From Terriglobales bacterium (lineage in GTDB: Bacteria > Acidobacteriota > Terriglobia > Terriglobales > Acidobacteriaceae), in NCBI GenBank assembly GCA_035561515.1, contig DATMXP010000027.1, positions 186,001-250,000 on the forward strand: a stretch of 64,000 nt of DNA, read 5' to 3'. The notes below the pieces were generated by a model. The model was given only the letters and a program-made list of their open reading frames with translations. It made no database searches and was not told the DNA's origin. This document shows, piece after piece, positions 42,044 through 54,401 of this stretch. The position numbers and the translations under genes are program-made. Numbering within the stretch: position 1 is the first letter of the stretch; every line of letters starts with the position of its first letter.

Positions 42044-42349
42044 ATGGAAAACAAGCCGGCACAGAACATCCAGGACTCGTTCCTTAACACGGCTCGCAAA
42101 GAGAAAACAATCATCACCATCTACCTGATGAGTGGCGTTAAACTCACGGGCCGCATTCGCTCCTTTGACAAGTATTCCGTAGTGTTGGAGACAAATAACC
42201 AGGAGCAGTTGATCTTCAAGCACGCCATTTCAACCGTAGTCATGCCTCGCGGAACACACGAGCCGCGCACCGGCATGGGTGAGGCGCGGACTTCATCTTC
42301 AGCACCCGCTGGAGCCGTAGTTACGCCGCCTTCGGGGACAGAAGGTTAG
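42044..42349 (+). CDS. hfq: RNA chaperone Hfq
   Basis: A 101-residue Sm-like hexameric RNA-binding protein that mediates sRNA-mRNA pairing. The Sm1 motif ([42 protein letters not shown]) and Sm2 motif with the FKHAIST signature are complete. The Gln of NIQDSFLN and the KHA residues line the proximal face. A flexible tail of about 30 residues (Arg/Glu/Ser/Pro-rich) follows. hflX begins eight bases later, as in many genomes. Confidence 0.97.
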   Translation: MENKPAQNIQDSFLNTARKEKTIITIYLMSGVKLTGRIRSFDKYSVVLETNNQEQLIFKHAISTVVMPRGTHEPRTGMGEARTSSSAPAGAVVTPPSGTEG

Positions 42350-42357
42350 CTCCCGTT

Positions 42358-43755
<1,398 letters not shown>

Positions 43756-43816
43756 AAACTCTGTTCGTCTCTTCGGGTTAGTAATTCAGCGAAGTAATTT
43801 CCAGGCAAAAGCTAAA

Positions 43817-43859
43817 TGGGCCAGCGACCAAGATGCGGGTTATCTTGATCACCAGCCCA
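43817..43859 (-). ncRNA. 18-bp hairpin with wobble pairs on the minus strand
   Basis: TGGGCTGGTGATCAAGAT pairs over its full 18 bases with ATCTTGGTCGCTGGCCCA across a 7-base loop (AACCCGC) when read on the minus strand. All four non-Watson-Crick positions are G-U. On the plus strand the same positions would be C-A mismatches, so selection, if any, is for minus-strand RNA. No T-run follows. A small RNA or 3' processing element is possible. Confidence 0.4.
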
Positions 43860-43887
43860 TATGATCCTGAATCGGATCGGAGGTGAT

Positions 43888-43929
43888 ATGAGTATTCTAG
43901 CCCCGTTACGCCTCCAGTCAAGGGCTTAA
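43888..43929 (+). CDS. Possible 13-residue leader peptide
   Basis: ATG at 43888 follows the anti-SD-complementary GGAGGTGAT (43879-43887, spacing almost zero). It encodes MSILAPLRLQSRA and ends TAA at 43927-43929. The SD GGAGGTG (43879-43885) can pair with CGCCTCC (43909-43915, inside the ORF) through seven pairs, one G-U. It is about 230 bp upstream of the GT39 gene. Coding is unproven. The short SD spacing argues against efficient initiation. Confidence 0.35.
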   Translation: MSILAPLRLQSRA

Positions 43930-44157
43930 GGTCCTTTTGTCCTGTATTGGGAATGGCCGAAGGTACCCCGACTCTTGCCGGCGGGCATTCCGAAAACACT
44001 CCTAAACCATTGGAACAACGACATTTATGGAACTACGAGTTCCGTATCGTCGATGCGGCCCATCAGGTTGCGCCGGAAAACCGTCTGATTTTTGTGCGTC
44101 ACGGGCAACGAGCTCTGCTTTCTGCGAAACGAACTCGCTGGAGGGTGCCTCGCCGCT

Positions 44158-45957
44158 ATGAAAGCCAGTCCGGCAGAAATCTCCAGTTCGGCGGAGATTT
44201 CACGACGTATGCAATTGCGCCCGCCTTTCTCTGTTGCGTCTGGCAATCCGCTCCTGAGCCTTGCATGTCTTCTCGTTGTTCTCCTCGCCTGCTGGCGAAT
44301 TGTCGGCACCTACACACAGTTGACACAGACATCAGACGAGCCTGCACACGTCGCTTGCGGCATGGAGCTGTTGACCCATCGGACCTATACCTACGAAACA
44401 CAACATCCGCCGGTGGCTCGTGTAATGGCCGCCCTCCCGCTGTACTTGATCGGCCTGCGGAGCAGGAGATTGCCGGACATGATGTTGGAGGGAAACGCGA
44501 TCCTTAACTCCGGCGATTACCAGCGAAACCTCGCGCTGGCACGGCTTGGAGTGCTGCCGTTTTTCCTGGTCGTCTGCGCGGTGATCTACCTGTGGACGTA
44601 TCGCAGCGTGGGGGAGATGGGTGCGTTTTGGGCGCTCGTCATATTCACCACTATGCCTGCCGTGCTGGCTCACGCCGGTTTGGCCACCACAGACATGGCT
44701 GCCGCCGCCTCCGTGGCCGGAGCGGTCCTGATGTTTTGGTACTGGCGCGAGAATCCTAACGCGAGAAGAAGTGCAGCGTTTGGTGCTGTTCTCGGAACGG
44801 CAGTGCTGACGAAGTTCTCAGTGCCCGGATTTCTCCTGATAGCGTTCCTCATTACCTGGTGGATACAACGATCAAACTTCACGCTTCCGCGTATCAGTAC
44901 CAGATCGTTGAAGTGGTGCGCGGCGGTGATGCTACTCACGATGTGGGCGTGGTACGGGTTTAGCACCGCTTCCGTCTTCAGTGGACATCCACGGGCCGCC
45001 GCGAACCTCGCCGATAAAAGTGCAATGCTGTACGCGATAGCGAGTTCCGGCGTTCCTCTGGCGCAGGTGCCGTCCGGAATCGCGGAGCTTATGCAGCACT
45101 TGAGAGAAGGGCACGCCACATATCTGCTCGGAGCGGTTGGGAGCAAAGGGTCGCCCCTCTTTTTCCCGATCGCAGTTGCCGTCAAGACTCCGATCACCGC
45201 GCTGCTTTTTGTATTCGCCGGGTTAACCGCTTTACTGCTCGATCTCCGCCGTACCCGTCGATTTTCTCCTGCGTGGCTGCCAGTACTGATTGCCGCTGCG
45301 ATCCTGCTTTCGTGCATACCGGGGCGGATCAATATCGGAGTGCGGCACGTTCTTCCCATTTACCCGATGCTCGCAATCGTCGCGGCCATCGGCGTGATCC
45401 AACTGTGGCGCCTTGAAACCAGGTGGCAACCTGCGGTGACTGCCGGGTTAGTGCTGCTACTGACCTGGCAGATCGGCTCCGCATATCGGGCACGGCCAGA
45501 CTATCTCACCTACTTCAACGAATTAGGGGGCAGGGAGCCTCAACGCATTCTGGTCGATTCCGACTTCGATTGGGGGCAAGACGTCGGAAAGTTGCGGGAC
45601 TGGTGCATTCGGAATCGGGTCCATCAATTGGCGGTCGCATTCCTGGGCAAACCCGATCTTCAGCGTCTTGGCCTGCCTCGGTCAACCGAACTCCGGCCAT
45701 TTATGCATGCTTCCGGGACAATCGCGATTGGTGAATCGCGGCTCCGCCTGGGCACGGACATCAATGGGACATTCCCCAAGCAGGGCCATGGAGGGTATGA
45801 CTGGTTACTCCGGTATACGCCCGTTGCGGTGATTGGGAAGACCATTCGGGTCTATCAGATTCCGGCTCCCGGATCTGCTTCAGAGCTGAAGTCGAAGGAC
45901 AGCCGAAGGGCTACTCAGAATCGAGCGGTCCGGGCCTCGTCGCAAGGCGCGGATTGA
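44158..45957 (+). CDS. Membrane glycosyltransferase, GT39/PMT-like
   Basis: A 599-residue polytopic GT-C protein (about 11 TM helices). Near the N-terminus, after TM1 (about 32-50), the external loop has QTSDEPAHVACGMELLTHRTYTYETQHPPVARVMAALP: the DE and HPP motifs of polyprenyl-sugar-dependent mannosyl- and arabinosyl-transferases. The last 150 residues form a periplasmic domain with FDWGQDVGKLRDW. ATG 44158 is chosen after GGAGGG; 44209 is an alternative, and an in-frame codon exists at 44092. The acceptor is unknown; proteins or lipids are possible. Confidence 0.85.
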   Translation: MKASPAEISSSAEISRRMQLRPPFSVASGNPLLSLACLLVVLLACWRIVGTYTQLTQTSDEPAHVACGMELLTHRTYTYETQHPPVARVMAALPLYLIGLRSRRLPDMMLEGNAILNSGDYQRNLALARLGVLPFFLVVCAVIYLWTYRSVGEMGAFWALVIFTTMPAVLAHAGLATTDMAAAASVAGAVLMFWYWRENPNARRSAAFGAVLGTAVLTKFSVPGFLLIAFLITWWIQRSNFTLPRISTRSLKWCAAVMLLTMWAWYGFSTASVFSGHPRAAANLADKSAMLYAIASSGVPLAQVPSGIAELMQHLREGHATYLLGAVGSKGSPLFFPIAVAVKTPITALLFVFAGLTALLLDLRRTRRFSPAWLPVLIAAAILLSCIPGRINIGVRHVLPIYPMLAIVAAIGVIQLWRLETRWQPAVTAGLVLLLTWQIGSAYRARPDYLTYFNELGGREPQRILVDSDFDWGQDVGKLRDWCIRNRVHQLAVAFLGKPDLQRLGLPRSTELRPFMHASGTIAIGESRLRLGTDINGTFPKQGHGGYDWLLRYTPVAVIGKTIRVYQIPAPGSASELKSKDSRRATQNRAVRASSQGAD

Positions 45958-46043
45958 TTGACACTACTCGGAAGTCTTTGGTAACGTTAGTAGTTTCATA
46001 GCACTCATTTACAACCTTCAAGCGCGGCCCACTGTATCCCCAC

Positions 46044-46508
46044 ATGGATGAAACGCTCAAACAGCTAGGCGAGTTACTGCTCGAATCCATCCCCACGATA
46101 ATTCTCTTTCTGGTGGTGTATTTCGGATACCGGATCATTGTTCACAAACCACTGCTTCGGGTCCTCGAAGAGCGTTACGCAAAAACCCAGGGAGCTATCG
46201 AAAAGGCGCGCGCAGACGTGGCCGCCGCGGAGTCGAAGACGGCGGAATACGAACAGCGTTTGCGCGAGTCAAAACTGGCTGTCTTCAAAGCGCAGGAAGC
46301 CCGGCGCCAACAGGCGGTCGCAGCGCGTACAGAATTGCTGAACCAGGCACGTGAGCAGGCTGCTGCAAAGGTTGCAGAGGCCCGGAGCGCAATTGAGCGC
46401 GATGTTCAGGCAGCGAAGGCCAGCTTGCAGGGTGATGTCGAGAAACTCGCGGCCGATGTGATCAATTCAGTGCTTCGCCCGGTGGCCGTGGCAGGTGGTG
46501 CGAAATGA
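46044..46508 (+). CDS. ATP synthase F0 subunit b'
   Basis: A 154-residue peripheral-stalk subunit: a single TM (about 15-34, SIPTIILFLVVYFGYRIIVHKP) and a long charged helix (40-140, YAKTQGAIEKARADVAAAESKTAEYEQRLRES...). It is the first of two b-type subunits here, so it is the b' partner. Its stop overlaps the ATG of the next gene by four bases (ATGA). No atpB or atpE gene precedes it. Confidence 0.9.
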   Translation: MDETLKQLGELLLESIPTIILFLVVYFGYRIIVHKPLLRVLEERYAKTQGAIEKARADVAAAESKTAEYEQRLRESKLAVFKAQEARRQQAVAARTELLNQAREQAAAKVAEARSAIERDVQAAKASLQGDVEKLAADVINSVLRPVAVAGGAK

Positions 46509-47254
46509 AGAGATGGTCGATCGCACTTTTCTGTCTGGTCCTGGCCCTGGGATTGTCCTCTTCGTTTGCTCAGGAACATGGCGCAACCGCCCCTCCCGAA
46601 CACGGCGCGCAGGCGTCGGAAACCAGTCAGCACGAGCCCCAAGGCCCCGCTACCGGGGGGATGAAAGATCAACTCGCGCACGCTTCAAACGAGGCCGCGG
46701 GTCACGAGGAAGACGCTCACGCCGAATTCAAGCAGTCCGCTTCCGTGAAGATGTTTGCTCGCCTCACCGGCTTGAGCCTTACGGCAGCTTATTGGGTACT
46801 GGTTGTTATCAACTTCCTGATCATCGCCCTCCTGATCGGATGGGCCCTCAAGAAGAATCTTCCCGGCATGTTCCGCGCGCGCACGGAGAACATACGCAAG
46901 AGTCTTGATGAAGCTCGCCATGCCAGCGAAGACGCAAACCGCCGCCTGACTGATATCGAAGGCCGCCTTTCGACGCTGGATTCCGAAATCGCCGAACTGC
47001 GCAAAACCGCAGAAGCGGATGCGATCGCGGAAGAAGAGCGGATTCGGGCTGCCGCGGAAGAGGACCGCCGCAAGATCATCGAGATGTCCGAACATGAGAT
47101 TGAGGCTGCAGCCAAGTCGGCGCGCCGGGAATTGAAGGCTTATGCGGCGGAACTCGCCGTTGCACTCGCCGAAAAGAGACTTAAGGTTGATCCCAAAACC
47201 GACGAGGCGTTGGTCCGCAACTTCGTTGGGCAACTTGGAAAGGACGGCCGGTAA
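46505..47254 (+). CDS. atpF: ATP synthase F0 subunit b with N-terminal signal peptide
   Basis: A 249-residue b subunit, longer than the usual 155-170. It starts with a cleavable-looking signal peptide (MKRWSIALFCLVLALGLSSSFAQ) and a His/Glu/Ala-rich periplasmic stretch (about 24-85). The true b-type membrane helix follows (about 95-118, YWVLVVINFLIIALLIGWALKK) and then the stalk helix (120-230). The stop overlaps the atpH start (TAATG). Signal-bearing b subunits also occur in some Deltaproteobacteria. Confidence 0.9.
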   Translation: MKRWSIALFCLVLALGLSSSFAQEHGATAPPEHGAQASETSQHEPQGPATGGMKDQLAHASNEAAGHEEDAHAEFKQSASVKMFARLTGLSLTAAYWVLVVINFLIIALLIGWALKKNLPGMFRARTENIRKSLDEARHASEDANRRLTDIEGRLSTLDSEIAELRKTAEADAIAEEERIRAAAEEDRRKIIEMSEHEIEAAAKSARRELKAYAAELAVALAEKRLKVDPKTDEALVRNFVGQLGKDGR

Positions 47255-47790
47255 TGGCAGTCGTCACAAGTCGCTACGCGAGAGCTTTCGCCGACGTTAT
47301 CGTCAGTCAACGCCTGGATATCAATCACACCATCCAGCAGGTCCGAAGCGTTGTCGAGCTGGTGAAGTCCAGCGTGGAGTTGCGCCGGGTATGGGAGAAC
47401 CCTTCCATCCTTCCGGAGCAAAAACGCAAACTGCTGGATGCCATCGCCGTCAGGATGGAGTTGGCAAAGCCGGTGCGCAACTTCATGGCCGTGTTGATCG
47501 ATCATCACCGTATTCATCAACTTGAGGAAATTGTTCGTGCCTTTGAACTCGAGATGCACGAACGGATGGGGCTGACCGAAGCCGACGTTATCAGTGCCCG
47601 CGAGTTGTCGGAAGTAGAGCGCCGCGATATCGAATCGAAGATCGCGTCCATGACTGGGAAGCGCGTTCTTGCAAATTACCAAACGGACTCCAGCCTGATC
47701 GGCGGCGCCCTTGTGAAATTGGGCAGCACCATTTACGACGGGTCGGTTCGCGGGCAGTTGATGAAGATGAAGGAAACATTGAGTTCTTAG
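47254..47790 (+). CDS. atpH: ATP synthase F1 subunit delta
   Basis: A 178-residue OSCP/delta subunit that ties the F1 top to the b stalk. The N-terminal helical bundle has SRYARAFADVI, and the C-terminal part has VISARELSEVERRDIESKIASMTGKRV...GGALVKLGSTIYDGSVRGQLMKMKE, the delta signature. It is translationally coupled to atpF by a one-base overlap. Confidence 0.95.
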   Translation: MAVVTSRYARAFADVIVSQRLDINHTIQQVRSVVELVKSSVELRRVWENPSILPEQKRKLLDAIAVRMELAKPVRNFMAVLIDHHRIHQLEEIVRAFELEMHERMGLTEADVISARELSEVERRDIESKIASMTGKRVLANYQTDSSLIGGALVKLGSTIYDGSVRGQLMKMKETLSS

Positions 47791-47838
47791 TTTCAGAAGA
47801 TACGAGATATCGCCGCGCAGGCGGCCACGAAGAGTCAA

Positions 47839-49380
47839 ATGGCACAAATTAAAGCAGACGAAATCACGAAACTGATCCGCGAGCAGATCGAGAACTACGA
47901 AACACGCATCGCGGTCGACGAAGTTGGCACGGTCCTTTCCCTCGGCGACGGTATTGCCCGCGTTCATGGACTCGAAAAAGTCATGGCGGGCGAGATGCTC
48001 CAGTTCCCGCACGGCGTGTACGGAATCGCCATGAACCTCGATGAAGATCAGGTCGGCTCCGTGCTCATGGGCGACTTCACCGAGATCAAGGAAGGTGACG
48101 AGGTCAAGCGCACCGGGCGCATCATGAGCATCCCGGTCGGTAAAGCCATGATCGGCCGCGTCGTGAACACGCTGGGTCAGCCCATCGACGACAAGGGCCC
48201 GATCGCGACCACCGACTTCAACCCCGTCGAGCGTATTGCCCCGGGCGTGATCGATCGTCAGCCTGTGCGTGAGCCAATGGCGACCGGTATCAAGGCTATT
48301 GATGCCATGATCCCGATCGGCCGCGGACAGCGCGAGTTGATCATCGGCGATCGTCAGACCGGCAAGACCGCCATCCTGATCGACACCATCATCAACAGCA
48401 AAGGGAAGGACCTGATCTGTATCTACTGCGCCATCGGCCAGAAACGTTCGTCGATTGCTCAGGTGGTCAAGGTTCTTGAAGACGCCGGCGCCATGGAGTA
48501 CACCATCGTGCTTGCCGCATCGGCCAGCGAACCCGCACCGATGCAGTACCTGGCGCCCTTTGCCGCGACCGCGCTTGCCGAGTACTTCCGCGACCGCGGC
48601 CAGCACGCTCTTTGCATTTACGACGACCTTTCGAAGCATGCCGCGGCGTACCGTGAAATCTCGCTGCTGCTGCGTCGTCCGCCGGGACGCGAAGCGTATC
48701 CCGGTGACGTCTTCTACCTCCACTCCCGTCTGCTGGAGCGCGCCTCCAAGCTCAGCGACAAGTTGGGTGGCGGATCCATTACCGCTCTGCCCGTCATCGA
48801 AACGCAGGCCGGCGACGTTTCGGCGTACATTCCGACCAACGTCATCTCCATCACCGACGGCCAGATCTACCTCGAAACTGACCTGTTCAACTCCGGTATC
48901 CGTCCAGCGGTGAACGTCGGTCTTTCGGTGAGCCGCGTCGGATTCTCCGCCGCCATCAAGGCAATGAAGCAAGTCGGCGCCAGCCTGAAGCTGGAACTCG
49001 CGCAGTATCGCGAACTGGCAGCGTTCGCCATGTTCGCCAGCGACCTCGATAAAGCCAGCCAGGCCCAGCTCAATCGTGGACAGCGTCTGACGGAGATCCT
49101 GAAGCAGAACCAGTACGAACCGCTTCCGTTCTCGAAGCAGATTACGATCATCTACGCCGGTACCAACGGCTATCTCGATGACCTCCCGGTGGATCAGTGC
49201 CGAGACTTTGAGAAGGGCCTGTACGCCTACGTAGATACCATGAACCCCGGTCTGTTCAATGCAATCGAGACCAAGAAGGCCCTCGACGACGAGATCAAGT
49301 CCGACTTGAACAAGACCCTGAAGGAATACAAGGAACGTTTCGTCGCGGAGCGTCAGCAAGCGGCAGCGGCGGCGAAATAA
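47839..49380 (+). CDS. atpA: ATP synthase F1 subunit alpha
   Basis: A 513-residue non-catalytic nucleotide-binding subunit. The Walker A is [13 protein letters not shown]. Also present are [16 protein letters not shown], the Walker [47 protein letters not shown] and the C-terminal helical domain. The N-terminal beta barrel region ([31 protein letters not shown]) is complete. Length is normal. Confidence 0.98.
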   Translation: MAQIKADEITKLIREQIENYETRIAVDEVGTVLSLGDGIARVHGLEKVMAGEMLQFPHGVYGIAMNLDEDQVGSVLMGDFTEIKEGDEVKRTGRIMSIPVGKAMIGRVVNTLGQPIDDKGPIATTDFNPVERIAPGVIDRQPVREPMATGIKAIDAMIPIGRGQRELIIGDRQTGKTAILIDTIINSKGKDLICIYCAIGQKRSSIAQVVKVLEDAGAMEYTIVLAASASEPAPMQYLAPFAATALAEYFRDRGQHALCIYDDLSKHAAAYREISLLLRRPPGREAYPGDVFYLHSRLLERASKLSDKLGGGSITALPVIETQAGDVSAYIPTNVISITDGQIYLETDLFNSGIRPAVNVGLSVSRVGFSAAIKAMKQVGASLKLELAQYRELAAFAMFASDLDKASQAQLNRGQRLTEILKQNQYEPLPFSKQITIIYAGTNGYLDDLPVDQCRDFEKGLYAYVDTMNPGLFNAIETKKALDDEIKSDLNKTLKEYKERFVAERQQAAAAAK

Positions 49381-49386
49381 ACAACG

Positions 49387-51941
<2,555 letters not shown>

Positions 51942-51945
51942 ACAC

Positions 51946-52350
51946 ATGGCACAAACGTTCGAACTCGAGATCGTCACGCCCGAAAAGCTGGTCGTGAAAG
52001 ACGCCGTGGAAGAGGCGCAGATACCCGGCAAGAATGGGTACTTGGGCGTGCTTCCGGGGCACGCGCCGCTCATCACCGAACTTGCCGTCGGCGAAATCAC
52101 CTATAAATCGGCGGGAACGACCAAGCACATCTCTGTTGCCTGGGGATTTGCTGAGGTCCTGCCGGACAAGGTCACGATCCTGGCAGAAACCGCGGAAAAG
52201 CCCGAGGAGATTGATGTCAATCGGGCGAAGGCCGCCAAGGAACGTTGCGAGCGTGATCTGGCCAGCGGAAAAACGGACATCGATTACGATGCCGTTCAGG
52301 CAGCTTTGCAGCGTGCCGAAGCTCGTTTGGATGTGGCGAAAAAAGACTAG
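51946..52350 (+). CDS. atpC: ATP synthase F1 subunit epsilon
   Basis: A 134-residue rotor subunit: beta sandwich (FELEIVTPEKLVVKDAVEEAQIPGKNGYLGVLPGHAPLITELAVGEITY, ending near 85) and C-terminal helix pair (VNRAKAAKERCERDLASGKTDIDYDAVQAALQRAEARLDVAKKD). It starts four bases after atpD and closes the operon, with a terminator directly downstream. Confidence 0.96.
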   Translation: MAQTFELEIVTPEKLVVKDAVEEAQIPGKNGYLGVLPGHAPLITELAVGEITYKSAGTTKHISVAWGFAEVLPDKVTILAETAEKPEEIDVNRAKAAKERCERDLASGKTDIDYDAVQAALQRAEARLDVAKKD

Positions 52351-52367
52351 CTCAGCAAGAGTTCCAG

Positions 52368-52400
52368 CGCCGGGCGTTCGCGTCCGGCGTTTCGTTTTTT
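52368..52400 (+). terminator. Terminator of the atp operon
   Basis: CGCCGGGCG (52368-52376), TTCG tetraloop, CGTCCGGCG (52381-52389, one G-U), then TTTCGTTTTTT. The T-run overlaps the stop codon of the convergent cupin gene. Confidence 0.93.
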
Positions 52401-52899
52401 ACGGACACAGCGCCGCAATCGATTCTTTCCACCCGGGCCAGCCCTTCACCAGCGTCGCCAAGTCTCCATTTTCGTAATCCTTGTAATCGAATCCCGGAGA
52501 CATCGTCGTTCCCATCAGCGCAAAGCGTCCGCCGGCCTTCAGTCGCGCTCCCTGCCACCAGCCGCCGGGGACGACGTGCTGCAGTGTCATACCCGCCGCG
52601 ATGTCCTGGCCCATGGTGATGACTTCGCCTGCTCCGTCCGGCGATAGGTGCAGCATCTCCACCGGTTCGCCGAGGTAGAAGTGGAACATCTCGTCACCCG
52701 GAACACGATGCATCCGCGAACAGCATTCTGGCGTGAGCAGGTAATAGATGGCCGTCTTAGCCGACCGGGGTCCGCTGTAGCCGGGGAAATCGAGCGATAG
52801 CGAGGAACGGTAGGTTTCGCTGAAGTATCCGCCTTCCACCGTGAGCGGTTTCAAGTCGAGCAGGCGGATCACGTCTTCGGCACTGAATGCAGTTTTCAC
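52399..52899 (-). CDS. Cupin_5 (DUF985) domain protein
   Basis: A 166-residue soluble cupin. Typical DUF985 features are DVIRLLDLKPLTVEGGYFSETYRS at the N-terminus, AIYYLLTPECCSRMHRVPGDEMFHFYLGEPVEMLHLSPDG, LQHVVPGGWWQGARL and a C-terminal GFDYKDYENGD. GTG at 52899 is the likely start; no ATG fits, and the open frame upstream (to 53013) runs antisense into modA. Function is unknown; sugar-related enzymes occur in the family. Divergent from modA with about 25 bp between the starts. Confidence 0.85.
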   Translation of the reverse strand: MKTAFSAEDVIRLLDLKPLTVEGGYFSETYRSSLSLDFPGYSGPRSAKTAIYYLLTPECCSRMHRVPGDEMFHFYLGEPVEMLHLSPDGAGEVITMGQDIAAGMTLQHVVPGGWWQGARLKAGGRFALMGTTMSPGFDYKDYENGDLATLVKGWPGWKESIAALCP

Positions 52900-52924
52900 G
52901 GGTTCCAGCGTAACATTGAGTTGA

Positions 52925-53683
52925 ATGAAAACGGTCGGGTTGTTCCTGGTCTTCCTGTTTTCCTCGTTGTGCGCGGCGGAAGAGTTGAGCGTCGCCGCCG
53001 CATCCGATCTCAATTTCGCGCTGCAGGAGATTGCAAAGAAGTATCAGCAAACAACGGGAAACACGCTGAAGTTGTCGTTCGGGTCGTCCGGAAACTTCTT
53101 CGCCCAGATTCAAAATGGCGCACCTTTCGATCTCTATTTTTCCGCTGATGTCGATTTCCCGAAGAAGCTAGAATCCACCGGGTTTGCTGAGCCGGGAACC
53201 CTGTATCGCTACGCCGTAGGTAAGCTGGCGCTTTGGGTTCCGAATGGGTCGAAACTGGATCTCAATCGGGGAATACAAGTCCTGCTCGACCCCTCAATCA
53301 AGAGAATCGCCATTGCGAATCCTAAACACGCGCCCTATGGCCGCGCCGCCGAGGCTGCGATGCGCAAAGCCGGTATCTACGACAAAGTTTCTGCAAAATT
53401 AGTCGTCGGTGAAAATATCTCGCAGGCCGCTCAGTTCGTGGAAACGGGTAACGCCGACATCGGACTCGTCGCACTCTCTCTTGTTTCGGCGCTCACCATG
53501 CAAGGCCGAGGGCGCTACATAGCCGTTCCATCGGATCTCTATCCCGCACTGGAACAAGGCGCCATCGTAGTCAGGTCGTCCAACAAGAAGTCTGTGGCCA
53601 GAGACTTCCTTCAGTTCCTGAAGAAACCAGAAGCGCAGGCGATTTTTCGCAAGTATGGCTTTCAATCGCCTGACGTGAAATAG
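52925..53683 (+). CDS. modA: Molybdate ABC transporter substrate-binding protein
   Basis: A 252-residue periplasmic binding protein with a signal peptide (1-18, LCAAEE). It has LSVAAASDLNFALQEIAKKY, the oxyanion site LSFGSSGNFFAQIQNGAPFDLYFSADVDFPKKL, IAIANPKHAPYGRAAEAAM, and VVGENISQAAQFVETGNADIGLVALS. The permease (modB) and ATPase (modC) are not adjacent, so it depends on components elsewhere or is an orphan. Confidence 0.9.
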   Translation: MKTVGLFLVFLFSSLCAAEELSVAAASDLNFALQEIAKKYQQTTGNTLKLSFGSSGNFFAQIQNGAPFDLYFSADVDFPKKLESTGFAEPGTLYRYAVGKLALWVPNGSKLDLNRGIQVLLDPSIKRIAIANPKHAPYGRAAEAAMRKAGIYDKVSAKLVVGENISQAAQFVETGNADIGLVALSLVSALTMQGRGRYIAVPSDLYPALEQGAIVVRSSNKKSVARDFLQFLKKPEAQAIFRKYGFQSPDVK

Positions 53684-53712
53684 AAACATGCTATGCCGCT
53701 TGGCGTGGCAAA

Positions 53713-54306
53713 ATGGGATCAATGGATCGACTCCAACAGCAACTGACTTTTGTCATCGAACTCGACAAGCTGAAAACGATTTTCCGGCAATCCTTGTTGA
53801 TGGACCGCTCGCGCCGCGAGAACAGCGCCGAGCATTCCTGGCATCTTGCCAGCATGGCGATGCTGCTCAACGAATACGCGATCGCCCCTGTTGACGTCAC
53901 TCGCGTGATGAAGATGTTGCTCGTGCACGACATCGTCGAAATCGATGCCGGCGACACCTTTGCATACGACACAATCAACGTCGCGACTCAGAACGAACGC
54001 GAGCAGGCGGCCGCCGAGCGCCTCTTCGGACTTCTGCCCGCGGAGCAACGCGACGACCTTCGCTCGCTCTGGAACGAATTCGAGCACCGCGCCACTCCGG
54101 AATCGAAATACGCCAATGCACTCGACCGCCTTCAGCCATTGCTACAGAATTTCTACTCAGGCGGCGAAAGCTGGAGAAAGCACGGGGTCAGTCGGGCTCA
54201 GGTGCTCGAGCGCATGGAAGCGGTCAGGATCGGCATGCCGCAGGTATGGCCGACCGTCATGAGACTGATCGACGACGCCTGCGCCGCGGGAATGGTGAGG
54301 GCCTGA
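53713..54306 (+). CDS. HD-domain hydrolase (YfbR/5'-deoxynucleotidase-like)
   Basis: A 197-residue protein. The HD signature is complete: SAEHSWHLASMAMLL (first His), LLVHDIVEIDAGDT (His-Asp and following acidic pair). The family includes 5'-nucleotidases active on dNMPs. The first 22 residues (MGSMDRLQQQLTFVIELDKLKT) form a helix. It starts 30 bases after modA and precedes dnaG by about 95 bases; it may be cotranscribed with either. Confidence 0.87.
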   Translation: MGSMDRLQQQLTFVIELDKLKTIFRQSLLMDRSRRENSAEHSWHLASMAMLLNEYAIAPVDVTRVMKMLLVHDIVEIDAGDTFAYDTINVATQNEREQAAAERLFGLLPAEQRDDLRSLWNEFEHRATPESKYANALDRLQPLLQNFYSGGESWRKHGVSRAQVLERMEAVRIGMPQVWPTVMRLIDDACAAGMVRA

Positions 54307-54401
54307 TTTTCCACTCATTTAGGGCCAAACTGCACAGTTTTCGCACAAGTCTGGCCCGAATGACGTTGGAGTCAAGCCTCCGCTGAGGCAAACTAATAGC
54401 G

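Larger units (their letters stand above)
43756..44157 (+). other. Long gap after hflX with RNA structures and a mini-ORF
   Basis: About 400 bp without a recognisable protein gene. It contains a wobble-rich hairpin (43817-43859, on the minus strand) and a 13-codon ORF with a perfect Shine-Dalgarno (43888-43929). The remainder, before the glycosyltransferase start, shows no clear promoter. A 186-codon reading frame at 43947-44507 overlaps the real gene in another frame and is rejected. Confidence 0.6.

Noticed and set aside
43947-44507. 186-codon frame upstream of and overlapping the GT39-type gene
   Set aside because: It overlaps the real gene in another frame. The composition is Arg/Cys/Ser-rich and unlike a folded protein.
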